Positions 1 to 8,233 of a stretch of 22,659 bases of DNA are shown one piece after another. The notes beneath the pieces were generated by a model, which made no database searches, was not told the DNA's origin, and saw nothing but the letters and a program-made list of their open reading frames with translations. Every line of letters begins with the position of its first letter. Position 1 is the stretch's first letter. The translations under genes and the position numbers were made by a program. The DNA is taken from the IMG/VR virus record IMGVR_UViG_3300030419_001790, positions 1 to 22,659 of that record. The stretch is one strand, 5' to 3'. This stretch comes from a virus.

Positions 1-2624
1 TTTTGTGCTTCTAGTTTCTTAAGAACTTCACCTTCACGTTTATTAGCAATGTTTTGTGATACTTGTAGACTTGCTAAAGCTTGTTGTTCTTTTTTAGCTT
101 TATTCTGAAGTCTTTGAATCTGAAGTGCTCTTGCTAACTCTCTAGTTCTTTTTGTTTCTTCTTCTGTTTGTTTTCGGATAATTTCAGGTAATCCAAGAGC
201 TAATCCAGTTGCAATTTTCTGTGCTTTAATTCCTATTTCTCGCTGTTTTTGCATTTCTTCATCTGTGCCCTTAGCCGCTTTTCCTCGTTCTATTAGTGTT
301 TTTAGCATATCAGCTTGTGCTTTTGCACTTTGATTCATACCAAATACACCTTTCATAGCGGCAGTATCTGCCATCTTTATAAATTTACCAAATTCATCAG
401 TAAGTCCTTTGCTAATAGTATCAAGAATCTTTAATCGTCTAACGCGATCATTTGTTAATTCAATTTGTTTCCTTAGTTTGTTAAAACCTGCTGTTAATAT
501 ATCATTAAATATTGAAAACTCTCCAAATGTCTCTTTTAACTCCTCAAATCGTGTTTGCATACCAGCAAGCTGTTTAGAAAGCTTTTCGGTGCTAGTTCTA
601 CCCTCTTCAAATTCTTTATTGGCAGAAGCAGCTACATTACCGAAAGATGCAAGCGCTGCTGCTGTCTGTTTTGATGTAGGAGTGAGAGCTTCCGCATTAA
701 CTTGAAAAGCTTTTAAAAGATCATTAACTCCTTCTAAATCTCCTCCCATAGTTTTAAAAGCATTAACAGTTTGTTCCCCGCTTATACCTGCCTCTCGTGC
801 AGCAGGAGCTATAATCCTAAATGCATCTCCTAATTTTTCAATTTGTTCTAAAGCAGTGGTTGCGGCTAATTTTTCTAATGGAGTATCAGCATCTTCAACC
901 TTCTCTCTCAAGTTATTTATAGCAACTGCAGTGTTCCTTGATATATTTCCAAATTCTCTCACAGTATCAGATGTTTTTCGAAGATGAAGTACATAATCTC
1001 TCCTACCTAATACCTCTATTTCATCTGCTAAGTCTTTCTGTATATCTTTAAGTTTTTCAAATTCTTTCTCTGAAACTCCAGCTTGCATAGCTAATTTTTT
1101 AAATCCTTGAGAACCTCCTTCAACTGATGATAAAAGTGCGCCTACTGTAGTATTTAAATCTTCTGTCTCTTGAGATAAATCAGAGAAAAATTCTGTTACT
1201 TTGCCAATTAAATCAACTCCAAAGAGTTGAAACGCTGCTGTAACTGCAAATATAACACCTAAAAACATATTTAACTTTGCAAAAGCACCACTTAAAAATG
1301 TAACCGCTTTACCTAAAACTAAAGAAGCGGCAGCCATTCCTCTAGCTCCCACGGTAGCTCCCGCTAACGCAATCTTATTTTGATCTATCAATGTATTAAG
1401 AAATGCTATTCGTTTTGAATTAGCCGCGAAATTTTTATTTAAATTTTTAATAGAAGCGCCATATACAGCATTTGCTTTTGTAAGCTGTGATGTAGTTTTA
1501 AGTGTATTTGCTCTTTGTTTTGCTAAAGTGTCAGATAGTTTCTTTTGTTGTTCCTGACTTTGACCGGCAATTCGTGGTTGAAAACCTACTTGACGTTGGT
1601 TTCCTTTGCTGTCGGTAGTTGTTCCAAGTTGACCTTGTGCCATGCCATAAGCACCGCTAAGATCTTTTAAGTTAGCCTTACTTAGTTTAGCTGTATCCGC
1701 TAATTTATCTGTAAAGCTTTGAAGATTTTTAATCATACCAGCAATAGATGCACCAACTATTGATCCAAGTTTGCCGAACACCATTGTTAATATTCCTAAG
1801 AATACAAGTGTAGCGCGATTACCTTCACTTAAAAAGTCAAGAAGTGGTGTTAATGCTGTAGCGATTAGCTGTCCAAAACCTATTGCTAACTCTTGTAGTT
1901 GAACAACAAATTTCTCAAGACTTGCTTGATTACCTCCTACACTAGTATCAATAGCTGAAAACTTTTTCTGTCCTTCTTCAATTACCTCATTTACAAATGC
2001 TTGTCTTTTCTCAAATTGCGTTAAAGAACTTGCTGCTACATTTAATTTTGAAGCGTAGGCCTCAACTGCAGGATCTATACGTGTAAATATACCAATTTCA
2101 TCTAATAGTTCTGGTTCTAGTTTAGCAGTACCTCTTACTACACGCTGCATAGCATCTGTAAGATTTCTTCCTAATGCCCTAGATGCTTTAAGAGATATTT
2201 CACTTAAAGCCTCAATCTGTTTTGTATTAAAACCAGCAGATAAAGCGATGTTAACATTTTGAGCAGCCTCTTCAATTGCAATTTGACCTTTTGTTATCTC
2301 TTTAACAGACGCAAGAATAGTATCACCACTAGCACCCATTTCAGCGGCTAGAGCGCGAGTACCCTTTATTACAGTTTCAAATTGAGTGGCTCTTTGTAGG
2401 GCTGCAAATGCTTGTTGTAGTGCAAAAACGTTTGCGGCAGCACCAGCATAGGCAGCAACAAATCCACCGAGACCTTGTGCTTGTGCGGAAAACTGTTTAC
2501 TAGCAGAAACCCCAGCATTTGTTTGCCTAGTTTGTGCTTTAGTGACTCCTTCGATACCTTTAGCGGCCTTAGCAGATCCTCGTTCTTTGACTTCAATATC
2601 AACAGTATTTTTAATTTTAGCCAC
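1..2624 (-). CDS. Tail tape measure protein (partial, runs off left edge)
   Basis: This open frame covers the first 2624 bases of the minus strand (at least 874 codons) with no stop, and its C-terminus lies outside the window. The start is taken as GTG at 2624-2622, with AAGGTGA five bases upstream. The product is rich in Ala, Lys, Gln and Glu, with long helical and coiled-coil stretches. Two hydrophobic segments lie near residues 270-296 (LVFLGILTMVFGKLG) and 450-473 (MFLGVIFAVTAAFQLF). Tape measure proteins have this make-up; they set tail length and can enter the host envelope on DNA ejection. The gene follows the two tail-chaperone frames directly, which is the usual order in long-tailed phages. 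Family assignment rests on size, composition and synteny, not on a catalytic motif. Confidence 0.88.
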   Translation of the reverse strand, partial: MAKIKNTVDIEVKERGSAKAAKGIEGVTKAQTRQTNAGVSASKQFSAQAQGLGGFVAAYAGAAANVFALQQAFAALQRATQFETVIKGTRALAAEMGASGDTILASVKEITKGQIAIEEAAQNVNIALSAGFNTKQIEALSEISLKASRALGRNLTDAMQRVVRGTAKLEPELLDEIGIFTRIDPAVEAYASKLNVAASSLTQFEKRQAFVNEVIEEGQKKFSAIDTSVGGNQASLEKFVVQLQELAIGFGQLIATALTPLLDFLSEGNRATLVFLGILTMVFGKLGSIVGASIAGMIKNLQSFTDKLADTAKLSKANLKDLSGAYGMAQGQLGTTTDSKGNQRQVGFQPRIAGQSQEQQKKLSDTLAKQRANTLKTTSQLTKANAVYGASIKNLNKNFAANSKRIAFLNTLIDQNKIALAGATVGARGMAAASLVLGKAVTFLSGAFAKLNMFLGVIFAVTAAFQLFGVDLIGKVTEFFSDLSQETEDLNTTVGALLSSVEGGSQGFKKLAMQAGVSEKEFEKLKDIQKDLADEIEVLGRRDYVLHLRKTSDTVREFGNISRNTAVAINNLREKVEDADTPLEKLAATTALEQIEKLGDAFRIIAPAAREAGISGEQTVNAFKTMGGDLEGVNDLLKAFQVNAEALTPTSKQTAAALASFGNVAASANKEFEEGRTSTEKLSKQLAGMQTRFEELKETFGEFSIFNDILTAGFNKLRKQIELTNDRVRRLKILDTISKGLTDEFGKFIKMADTAAMKGVFGMNQSAKAQADMLKTLIERGKAAKGTDEEMQKQREIGIKAQKIATGLALGLPEIIRKQTEEETKRTRELARALQIQRLQNKAKKEQQALASLQVSQNIANKREGEVLKKLEAQ

Positions 2625-2629
2625 TTAAA

Positions 2630-2953
2630 TCACCTTTTCACTTTATTTAAAGATTCTCTTTGTTTTGCTTTTTCTGCATAATACTTTGCAGCTTCTCCCT
2701 CGGCTACTTTTAAAAGATCAAAAACTTCTCTTTTATTATCTAATTGATATATATCCATTATAGCCATCAATCCGGAATAGTCTTTTCCCATCCAAGAACC
2801 AGACATACCTTCCCATATATCAGGAAGAGCATTAAAAAGAACTAAAGCGCCTTGAACATTATATGACAAATCAGCTGGGTCTTTGGGTATTTCTTCATCT
2901 TTAGGCTCCCAGCCCATTTGTTCACACATCTGTAAATACTGATCTAAATTCAT
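2630..2953 (-). CDS. Tail assembly chaperone, frameshift extension (gpT-like)
   Basis: This frame encodes 107 residues from ATG 2953. Its main product is probably not a free protein but the C-terminal part of a gpG-T fusion. The slippery heptamer A AAA AAC at 2992-2998 sits at the end of the upstream chaperone gene. After a -1 shift there, reading continues CTA ATT GAA TAC ... GGT ATG AAT with no stop into this frame, giving a fusion of about 263 residues over 3420-2630. In lambda-like tails the short and frameshifted chaperones load the tape measure protein and recruit tube subunits. No good Shine-Dalgarno lies before ATG 2953, which favours the frameshift. The frame ends five bases before the tape measure start. 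The middle is Trp/Asp-rich and the C-terminus is basic. Confidence 0.75.
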   Translation of the reverse strand: MNLDQYLQMCEQMGWEPKDEEIPKDPADLSYNVQGALVLFNALPDIWEGMSGSWMGKDYSGLMAIMDIYQLDNKREVFDLLKVAEGEAAKYYAEKAKQRESLNKVKR

Positions 2954-2988
2954 ACCCCCGCCCCAAAATACGTTGCGAAGGTATTCAA

Positions 2989-3420
2989 TTAGTTTTTTTC
3001 GTCGTCCTCAGCCTTCTTCTTAGAAAATTGCTCAAAATCATTCATACAATCTGTTACAAACTGATCAAAGATTGTAGAATTTTTCAAAAGCTCTAAAGCA
3101 TCTTCTTCATCATACTCTATATTTTCCTCTGGGTCCATAGTTGAAATATCAGCAGGAAAAAGAATCGGTAAATGTTTAGCTTTAAGTCCTTTCCAATTTT
3201 TGATAGCTTTTTCTGAATAGGCTTCAAGAAATTTATCGTTATCAATTTCTTCTTCTCGTTGACGAGTGCGTTTATTAAATTTAAATGCAAGTGAACGATT
3301 TCTAATTTTCATTAGATCATCGCGATTAAGATAGACGAGTTCAATCTCAAACCCATCAATATCTGGAAATTCAACCCAAGAAGTTGTCTCCTTGGCAATT
3401 AGATTTTTAAGTTTACTCAT
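2989..3420 (-). CDS. Tail assembly chaperone (gpG-like)
   Basis: The 143-residue acidic protein begins MSKLKNLIAKETTSW and ends in a Lys/Asp/Glu-rich tail (KKKAEDDEKN). It lies between the tail tube and tape measure genes, where siphoviruses carry the gpG-type chaperone. The start ATG at 3420-3418 has an SD-like GAGGGGAA six bases upstream (3425-3432). That SD is itself complementary to a segment inside a structured leader (see 3421-3543). The last sense codons are GAA AAA AAC before TAA, forming a canonical A AAA AAC slip site. A purine-rich GAGGA (3005-3009) lies just upstream of it and may stimulate slippage. The unshifted product is expected to be the major form and the shifted fusion the minor one, as in lambda G/GT. 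Confidence 0.8.
   Translation of the reverse strand: MSKLKNLIAKETTSWVEFPDIDGFEIELVYLNRDDLMKIRNRSLAFKFNKRTRQREEEIDNDKFLEAYSEKAIKNWKGLKAKHLPILFPADISTMDPEENIEYDEEDALELLKNSTIFDQFVTDCMNDFEQFSKKKAEDDEKN
2992..2998 (-). promoter_or_regulatory. -1 programmed ribosomal frameshift site (A AAA AAC)
   Basis: In the gpG-like frame the codons GAA AAA AAC TAA contain the heptamer A AAA AAC in the correct phase (X XXY YYZ) directly before the stop. A one-base backward slip joins the frame to 2630-2953 without any stop codon. An SD-like GAGGA lies six bases upstream at 3005-3009. The downstream 40 bases end in a G-rich run before ATG 2953, but no strong stem is obvious. Confidence 0.8.
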
Positions 3421-3543
3421 AGTATTCCCCTCATAAAATGAGTGCCCATCGGTTAATATGCTTTTCGTAAGGTGAGGGGAAACCTATGAATCGCAAGCCG
3501 ATGGGCACTCTCTGTAAAATTTTGTTTCCCCTCAAAAAATTAT
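3421..3543 (-). ncRNA. Structured leader before the tail chaperone gene, possible RNA switch
   Basis: The 123-base gap between tail tube and chaperone genes holds a perfect 13-bp inverted repeat, GAGTGCCCATCGG at 3440-3452 and its complement at 3498-3510, enclosing 45 bases. On the transcript the loop carries UUCCCCUCA (3473-3481). It can pair perfectly over 9 bases with UGAGGGGAA (3425-3433), the SD of the chaperone gene. It can also pair over 11 bases with UGAGGGGAAAC (3524-3534), just after the tail tube stop. The two pairings are mutually exclusive, which is the arrangement of a translational switch or attenuator. The pairings are visible in the sequence; the regulatory role is inferred. 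It is not a tRNA, since it lacks a T-arm and a 7-bp acceptor. Confidence 0.45.
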
Positions 3544-4845
3544 TTAAGCTACTGATTTAGCTGCAAATATTTTTACTTCTCCTCCATCGCCTTTAGAAGC
3601 TGTAGGCTCTTGGGCAACAAAGTTAACACTCATTGAAACAACATCTTCTGTTGCAATCTGTGGAAATTCAAACTGACAAGCATCTAGCTGGAAAGCAACT
3701 TGAGGATCGCCAGAGGTAGAACCTCCAATAATTAGATTAGCATTTGATGTCTGAGCAGATTGTGTACGCGAATCATTAAGAATATTTCTAAGGAATCCAG
3801 ATGATTCAAGCTCACCTGCACGAAGATACATCGTAGCACTTCCAGTAACAGCACGAGTTCCTGTAAATTGACCAATAGGCTCATTAAGTGCTGAAATTTC
3901 CTCTGGAGTTAGGTATGTAATATTATTATTGTAGTCAAATGATAGTGCTGTGACAGGAAAGGTAAATTTCTCATCTGAAGCACTTGCAGATGCTTTATGA
4001 TGGAACTCAATCTGACTAAGACGATTCTTAATAAATGAGTTAGTACTAATTGTACCTGCAACATTCATTTGGTTAAATGGATGATAAGAAGGTCCAGAAT
4101 TAGCAATTAGCTCTGATACATTTGAGTTAGCAGTAAGTGTAACACCTGTATTATTTACACCACCAAAACATGCAATGGCATTATTACGTGCAAAACCTGT
4201 AAGTTCACGCATTGTCGTACCAAAACCTGACCATGTAACTGTAGCAATCTCTTCAATACCGGCATCAACTGTAGCCTGATTAACTGTAGCATTAGAAACT
4301 TGATAAACAACATTATCAAGTTTAAAATAAAGATGATTTTCTGTAGCAGTTGAGAAGTTTGAACGAGTTGAGTGTGAGCCACTAGTTTGTGCAACATTAG
4401 TAGTTAATAGTCTACCAGCGTTTCCACCAGTGGACTTCCAAACACTTTGATATGTAGTACCACTTGAAGGACTAGTATTAGATACTAGTGCTTGCCACAT
4501 ATACCAATCAGCAAGGGGTATAACATTACCAGTTTGGTTTGTTCCACCACCTGTAGCTGGAGCTGTACCACCAGAGTTAACTCCGGTTGGGCGTAAATAA
4601 ACTTGGAAGTTCCAATCAACAGGATTAATAGCAGTATTAAAGCGCTGTTGTGAACGGTCAGGGTCAGTGCCTGATTCTAAACTTGTAATATCTTGGGTAG
4701 CCGCAGACGAGGTAACTGCAAAACCTGCTAACACCTCAAGTTTCCAAGTATTTTCATTTGTCATACTCTCTACAGCCGCTCCATTGATTAAGTCAACCGT
4801 CGAGTAAAATACCTCTGAATTTCTTTGTAGGTTAAGAGAGGCCAT
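3544..4845 (-). CDS. Major tail tube protein
   Basis: The 433-residue protein begins MASLNLQRNSEVFYST, a start style common in phage tail tube subunits. It is rich in Ser, Thr, Asn and Gly with alternating beta-type patterns throughout. It follows the tail terminator gene and precedes the chaperones, which is the standard position of the tube gene. The start has a strong SD (AAAAGGAG, then 7 bases, then ATG at 4845-4843). The length is above that of simple tube proteins (about 150-250 residues), so an added domain is likely. The Gly/Thr-rich stretch around residues 88-106 (PTGVNSGGTAPATGGGTNQ) could be a linker. No sheath gene neighbours it, so a non-contractile tail is expected. Assignment is by context and composition. 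Confidence 0.72.
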   Translation of the reverse strand: MASLNLQRNSEVFYSTVDLINGAAVESMTNENTWKLEVLAGFAVTSSAATQDITSLESGTDPDRSQQRFNTAINPVDWNFQVYLRPTGVNSGGTAPATGGGTNQTGNVIPLADWYMWQALVSNTSPSSGTTYQSVWKSTGGNAGRLLTTNVAQTSGSHSTRSNFSTATENHLYFKLDNVVYQVSNATVNQATVDAGIEEIATVTWSGFGTTMRELTGFARNNAIACFGGVNNTGVTLTANSNVSELIANSGPSYHPFNQMNVAGTISTNSFIKNRLSQIEFHHKASASASDEKFTFPVTALSFDYNNNITYLTPEEISALNEPIGQFTGTRAVTGSATMYLRAGELESSGFLRNILNDSRTQSAQTSNANLIIGGSTSGDPQVAFQLDACQFEFPQIATEDVVSMSVNFVAQEPTASKGDGGEVKIFAAKSVA

Positions 4846-4858
4846 ATTTATTCTCCTT

Positions 4859-5311
4859 TTAAACTAATATATAGTCTATCGTAATTTCAATCTCTCCAAG
4901 ACCATAAGGAGAAAACAATCCCTCATCCACAGATATGCTTGAAATACTGATTTCTTGTATACCTTTATCGGAATTATCTCCAATACGATAAATTACGTGT
5001 TCAATGTCTTGTATAAGATTATCTATTTCATCTTGAGATTCATCATCACTAAAAACATATGCTCTTATGGTAGCGTCCAAAGTCGCAGTTGTCAAACTTT
5101 GAGAATTAAAATCTCTAATTTCGGTTCCCGCAGATACATATACGCTGGGAAAGTCATTAACTTCGTCTAAAAATCTAACTTGTCTTTCTACGTTATTAAA
5201 AAGATTAGTATTATAAGTATAATCAGAATCAAAACCAGATTCTGCACCATCTATTTCTTTTAGTTGAGTTACTAATGTGTCTATTATATCTGATCTTCTA
5301 GAAGTTGCCAT
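4859..5311 (-). CDS. Tail terminator / tail completion protein
   Basis: The 150-residue protein starts MATSRRSDIIDTLVTQL. It carries the segments NDFPSVYVSAGTE, LDATIRAYVFSDDE and SVDEGLFSPYGLGEIEITID. It has the alternating helix/strand pattern and C-terminal Asp-Glu-Gly-Leu-Phe-x-Pro-Tyr-Gly segment also found in the protein at 19097-19522, so the two are paralogues. The gene sits between the neck protein (TAATG overlap at 5311) and the tail tube, the usual place of the tail terminator that caps the tube and joins it to the head. The acid-rich middle (DDESQDEIDNLIQDIE) is helical. Function is inferred from position and size; the paralogy is seen directly. Confidence 0.65.
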   Translation of the reverse strand: MATSRRSDIIDTLVTQLKEIDGAESGFDSDYTYNTNLFNNVERQVRFLDEVNDFPSVYVSAGTEIRDFNSQSLTTATLDATIRAYVFSDDESQDEIDNLIQDIEHVIYRIGDNSDKGIQEISISSISVDEGLFSPYGLGEIEITIDYILV

Positions 5312-6618
5312 TAATTTCCTCTTAAAATTAGAAATTGCCTACCAAAGACAGTCTGCACTACCTCTCTAATAGAACGAGTTACAAAGTCATCAGGATTACG
5401 TGAGGTGCCTATAAAAGTTTTATATATAGGATCATACATAAAACGCATCATATTTTTTCTATAATTAGGTATAACCATAACAGATTTTCTAAATCTACCA
5501 GTTCTTTCTGTAAGTACATCGTCAGATAATGGAGGACCCCGTCTCGGGCCTTTAGGCATAATCTGTGCTAATCTTTTCTGTGTTAAAGCAGTTAATTGAG
5601 CAGTAGAAATAAATTGTTGTGATTTTTTTCTATTCTGTCCTTTTCCTTTTTTAATTGCAATTGTACCTTTAGAAATTATCGCTGATCCAGCTATATATTC
5701 CACTGCATACTGAGAAAATCCAGATTCTTTTAAAAATTCTTTAAGATCTTTAACTCCTCCTTTAGAGGGTAAAGCCATTATAGATGATACTATATCCCTT
5801 AATACGTTACCCATCAGTCCACCATCTTTTAATTCTTTTACAATTACTTTATCCATATCGTTAAGTGCTTTAGTTATAGTACCTGCTGTAAAATACGCTT
5901 GAAATTTAATTCCAGCATCTGTCTCTTTAACTAAAAACTTAAAGCCACCTTTTTGAACTGCTTTTCTAATCTCTGGCCATGTAAACTCGATACGCCTATT
6001 TTGAGTAACTCCTTGAAATACCACGGGAATATTTATAAAATTTGTCTTAGCTAATAAACTAGCCTTAACAGCTTGTGCAGCTTTACCTTTACCATCTAAT
6101 AACTTTAATATAGCTCTTGAATCATTTTGATTCCTAATTAAAGAGTTTACAAACCTAGTAGTAGCAAATTCAGCAGTTTCAGCTTTTCCGCCGGCGCCAA
6201 AACCTGTTACAAGTTCTTGCCTGCCACGTTTTAAAGATATGCCTTGACCACCTGCAACTTTAACAGGACTTGCTCTAACAAATTTTCCATCTTCTTCTCT
6301 TGTGGTAACAGCTTTTAACTCTTCCCCGCTCTCAATAGCAGTATAAAAATCAGGGAAAAAACCTCCACGACCTTCTTGTATCTTACCACCACCTAAAGCT
6401 CTAATCAAAACTGCTTCAACCTTAGTATTTAAATTTTTAGCAATTTTATTTAATTTACTTTTTGTTGCCGATCCTTTTGGAGCTTTAAAAGCTATTGCAT
6501 AAATTTTTTGATTTAGTTTTAAAGCACTTGCAAGAGCATCAGGTCTACTATTGTGTCCTATCAATTCTCTACCATTTATAGAAACAGACGATCTAGTGTT
6601 TATTGAAGTAGCTACCAT
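5311..6618 (-). CDS. Neck / minor structural protein (HK97 gp10-like C-terminus suspected)
   Basis: The 435-residue basic protein is rich in Lys, Arg and Gly. The last 70 residues (LTERTGRFRKSVMVIP ... IREVVQTVFGRQF) resemble HK97 gp10-type neck proteins, in which an RTGxLR-like motif is followed by a helical end. The middle contains many Lys-Gly runs (KKGKGQNRKKS) and could contact DNA or the inner face of the neck. The gene overlaps its neighbours by about one base on each side, at 6618 with the connector and at 5311 with the tail terminator, which indicates translational coupling. It is three times longer than HK97 gp10 (about 140 residues), so the first 300 residues are an unexplained extension. 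The position between connector and terminator supports a neck role. Confidence 0.5.
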   Translation of the reverse strand: MVATSINTRSSVSINGRELIGHNSRPDALASALKLNQKIYAIAFKAPKGSATKSKLNKIAKNLNTKVEAVLIRALGGGKIQEGRGGFFPDFYTAIESGEELKAVTTREEDGKFVRASPVKVAGGQGISLKRGRQELVTGFGAGGKAETAEFATTRFVNSLIRNQNDSRAILKLLDGKGKAAQAVKASLLAKTNFINIPVVFQGVTQNRRIEFTWPEIRKAVQKGGFKFLVKETDAGIKFQAYFTAGTITKALNDMDKVIVKELKDGGLMGNVLRDIVSSIMALPSKGGVKDLKEFLKESGFSQYAVEYIAGSAIISKGTIAIKKGKGQNRKKSQQFISTAQLTALTQKRLAQIMPKGPRRGPPLSDDVLTERTGRFRKSVMVIPNYRKNMMRFMYDPIYKTFIGTSRNPDDFVTRSIREVVQTVFGRQFLILRGN

Positions 6619-7955
6619 TATACAATCCTATATAATTCAAGAACACGGCGAATATGTGGAGGAAAATCAGCAGATAATTTAGCTTTTTCTTGCCTTTCCC
6701 CTTCAAACGAAAATCCTTGTCTATCTTGCTCTTGTTTATGTATAATTTTTATATAATCTAATGTAGCCATTTGTAAATCATAAGGCACATCACCATCTTC
6801 GTAGCCTGCACGATATTTTACTTTTAGTGCATTTGCATATGGATTAAATTTAGGAGGGCCTCCAAGAGTTAGTGATGGGTATGAGTTCTTAACGGTAGGA
6901 TAATTACCAGTAATACCAACATGACCAACATTACGAGTAATTTTACCACTATCTCGTGCAAAGGTAAACTCATTAGTAGTTGCGGAGGAATCAGAAAAAT
7001 CAACATCATTATTAGAACCATCACAATGAATTAATAAGGTGGTATCATCATCAGTAGAGTGTTGATGAGTAGGCGCGGTAAAAGCGCCAGTATACTGAGC
7101 AGATCGAGAGATACGTATCTCATCCATTTGACCAATAAATACATTTGCATTTGAAGGATTTCTACCTATTTCAACATTACTTGTAAAATCAGGAATATCA
7201 ACTGTCTTAGCAATTGTAGTACTTCCTACAGAGGTGCCATCTCTATATAAAGTCAAACTAGTTCCATTTCTAACTACAGCTACATGAGTCCAAGTATTTG
7301 CTACATAACCACTAACACTTGCATCTGCTACATTAGTAGTTTCTGTGCCTCCTTCTACTGCTCTAAATTGTAATCCTTCAACAGCATGATATCTAAACTC
7401 CCAAAAATCATTTGTATCTGTATTGTGGCTTATAAAAGTCTGGGTGCTAGATAAAGAACTCATCCTAACTTGAATATCAATTGTAAAGTCTTCGGTATCA
7501 AAATAAAAGTCGCCCTGATCTTTAACTGCTAAATAGTTTGATCCGTCAAAGTTAGCAGAAGTTGTCCCAAATTTTTTAATTCTTTTAAGCTTACTAACAC
7601 TACCAATGTTAGTAATTGTATGATTATCTTTATCCTCTCCGGTTGTAACATCTAAGCCTGTAGATGTAGGATTAGCTAAAAATTCATAATCTGTCCCGTT
7701 AAATTCAGCTACAGAATAAACGTTATTGAGAGGGAGTCTACTACTGTAAACTGCGGTCGCGCCCCCATCAAAAACTTCAAAATAATCATTTGCGAGAACC
7801 TGTTGACCAATGTAATGCTCAACGACCGCAGTTGCATATGATATGGCATTTGTTATACTACCATCATGCTTATCACTAGATATAGTTAGATAATCTTTTA
7901 CTTGTGCTAAAGTAACATAAGGATATTTACCTAGATTCTCCTCAAATTTTTCCAT
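6618..7955 (-). CDS. Head-tail connector (gp6-like) with inserted LamG-like domain
   Basis: The 445-residue protein looks like a small connector split by a large insert. Residues 13-60 (VTLAQVKDYLTISSDK, then ISYATAVVEHYIGQQV) match the start of gp6/gp15-type head-tail adaptors. Residues 377-445 (LKVKYRAGYEDG, then DLQMATLDYIKIIHKQ) match their helical end. Between them, residues about 130-312 resemble a concanavalin A/laminin G jelly roll: SANFDGSNYLAV, FTIDIQVRMSSL, NTWTHVAVVRNGTSLTLYRDG, IGQMDEIRISRSAQYTG and TTLLIHCDG. LamG-type domains in virions often bind glycans or decorate surfaces. The gene follows the small protein at 7958 and is coupled to the neck gene. The fold reading is by pattern; the insertion logic is inference. 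Confidence 0.72.
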   Translation of the reverse strand: MEKFEENLGKYPYVTLAQVKDYLTISSDKHDGSITNAISYATAVVEHYIGQQVLANDYFEVFDGGATAVYSSRLPLNNVYSVAEFNGTDYEFLANPTSTGLDVTTGEDKDNHTITNIGSVSKLKRIKKFGTTSANFDGSNYLAVKDQGDFYFDTEDFTIDIQVRMSSLSSTQTFISHNTDTNDFWEFRYHAVEGLQFRAVEGGTETTNVADASVSGYVANTWTHVAVVRNGTSLTLYRDGTSVGSTTIAKTVDIPDFTSNVEIGRNPSNANVFIGQMDEIRISRSAQYTGAFTAPTHQHSTDDDTTLLIHCDGSNNDVDFSDSSATTNEFTFARDSGKITRNVGHVGITGNYPTVKNSYPSLTLGGPPKFNPYANALKVKYRAGYEDGDVPYDLQMATLDYIKIIHKQEQDRQGFSFEGERQEKAKLSADFPPHIRRVLELYRIV

Positions 7956-7957
7956 GA

Positions 7958-8158
7958 TTATTTACCTTTTTTACCAAAACTAGTTGTTTTAGCTTCTACA
8001 GGCTTAGCTGTTTTAGCTTCAACAGGCTTAGGTGCGTTTGCAGCGTCCCAAGCTACTTTTTGTTCATCAATCAGACCAGGACCCCAACCATGTCGTTCAA
8101 GCCATTTAGAGGCTTCTTCCCAGGATTCCATATCTTTAATTTCTGAAGTTAGTTCCAT
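7958..8158 (-). CDS. Small protein after the capsid gene (unknown function)
   Basis: This 66-residue protein begins MELTSEIKDMESWEEAS. ATG 8158-8156 is chosen because AGGAG lies seven bases upstream; a longer frame to 8176 has no SD. The N-terminal half has a short helical, Trp-rich motif (ESWEEASKWLERHGWGPG). The C-terminus carries a tandem KPVEAKT repeat and a basic end (SFGKKGK). Its place between the major capsid gene and the connector would suit a head decoration or a completion peptide, but no family was recognised. A hairpin at 8178-8207 lies between it and the capsid gene. Confidence 0.7.
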   Translation of the reverse strand: MELTSEIKDMESWEEASKWLERHGWGPGLIDEQKVAWDAANAPKPVEAKTAKPVEAKTTSFGKKGK

Positions 8159-8177
8159 TGTTAATCTCCTAAACACT

Positions 8178-8207
8178 AAAGGGGAGGCAGTTACCCACCT
8201 CCCCCTT
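8178..8207 (-). terminator. GC-rich hairpin downstream of the capsid gene
   Basis: The arms AAGGGGGAGG and CCTCCCCTTT (read on the minus strand) form a 10-bp stem with one G-U pair around a 10-base loop. Only a short T run (TTT, then AGTGTTT) follows, so it is at best a leaky terminator or an RNA-stabilising 3' hairpin. Placed after the most abundant virion gene, it would lower expression of the connector genes relative to capsid protein. Confidence 0.5.
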
Positions 8208-8233
8208 GTGACTCCAAGTTATTATTTAAAATA

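Noticed and set aside
3440-3510. 71-base inverted-repeat element as a tRNA
   Set aside because: The terminal stem is 13 bp rather than 7, there is no GTTC-type T-arm, and no anticodon stem can be drawn. It is better read as a structured leader.
3461-3570. Short plus-strand frame starting at ATG 3485
   Set aside because: It encodes only about 24 residues, and its GAGGGGA 'SD' is explained by complementarity to the chaperone SD on the other strand.
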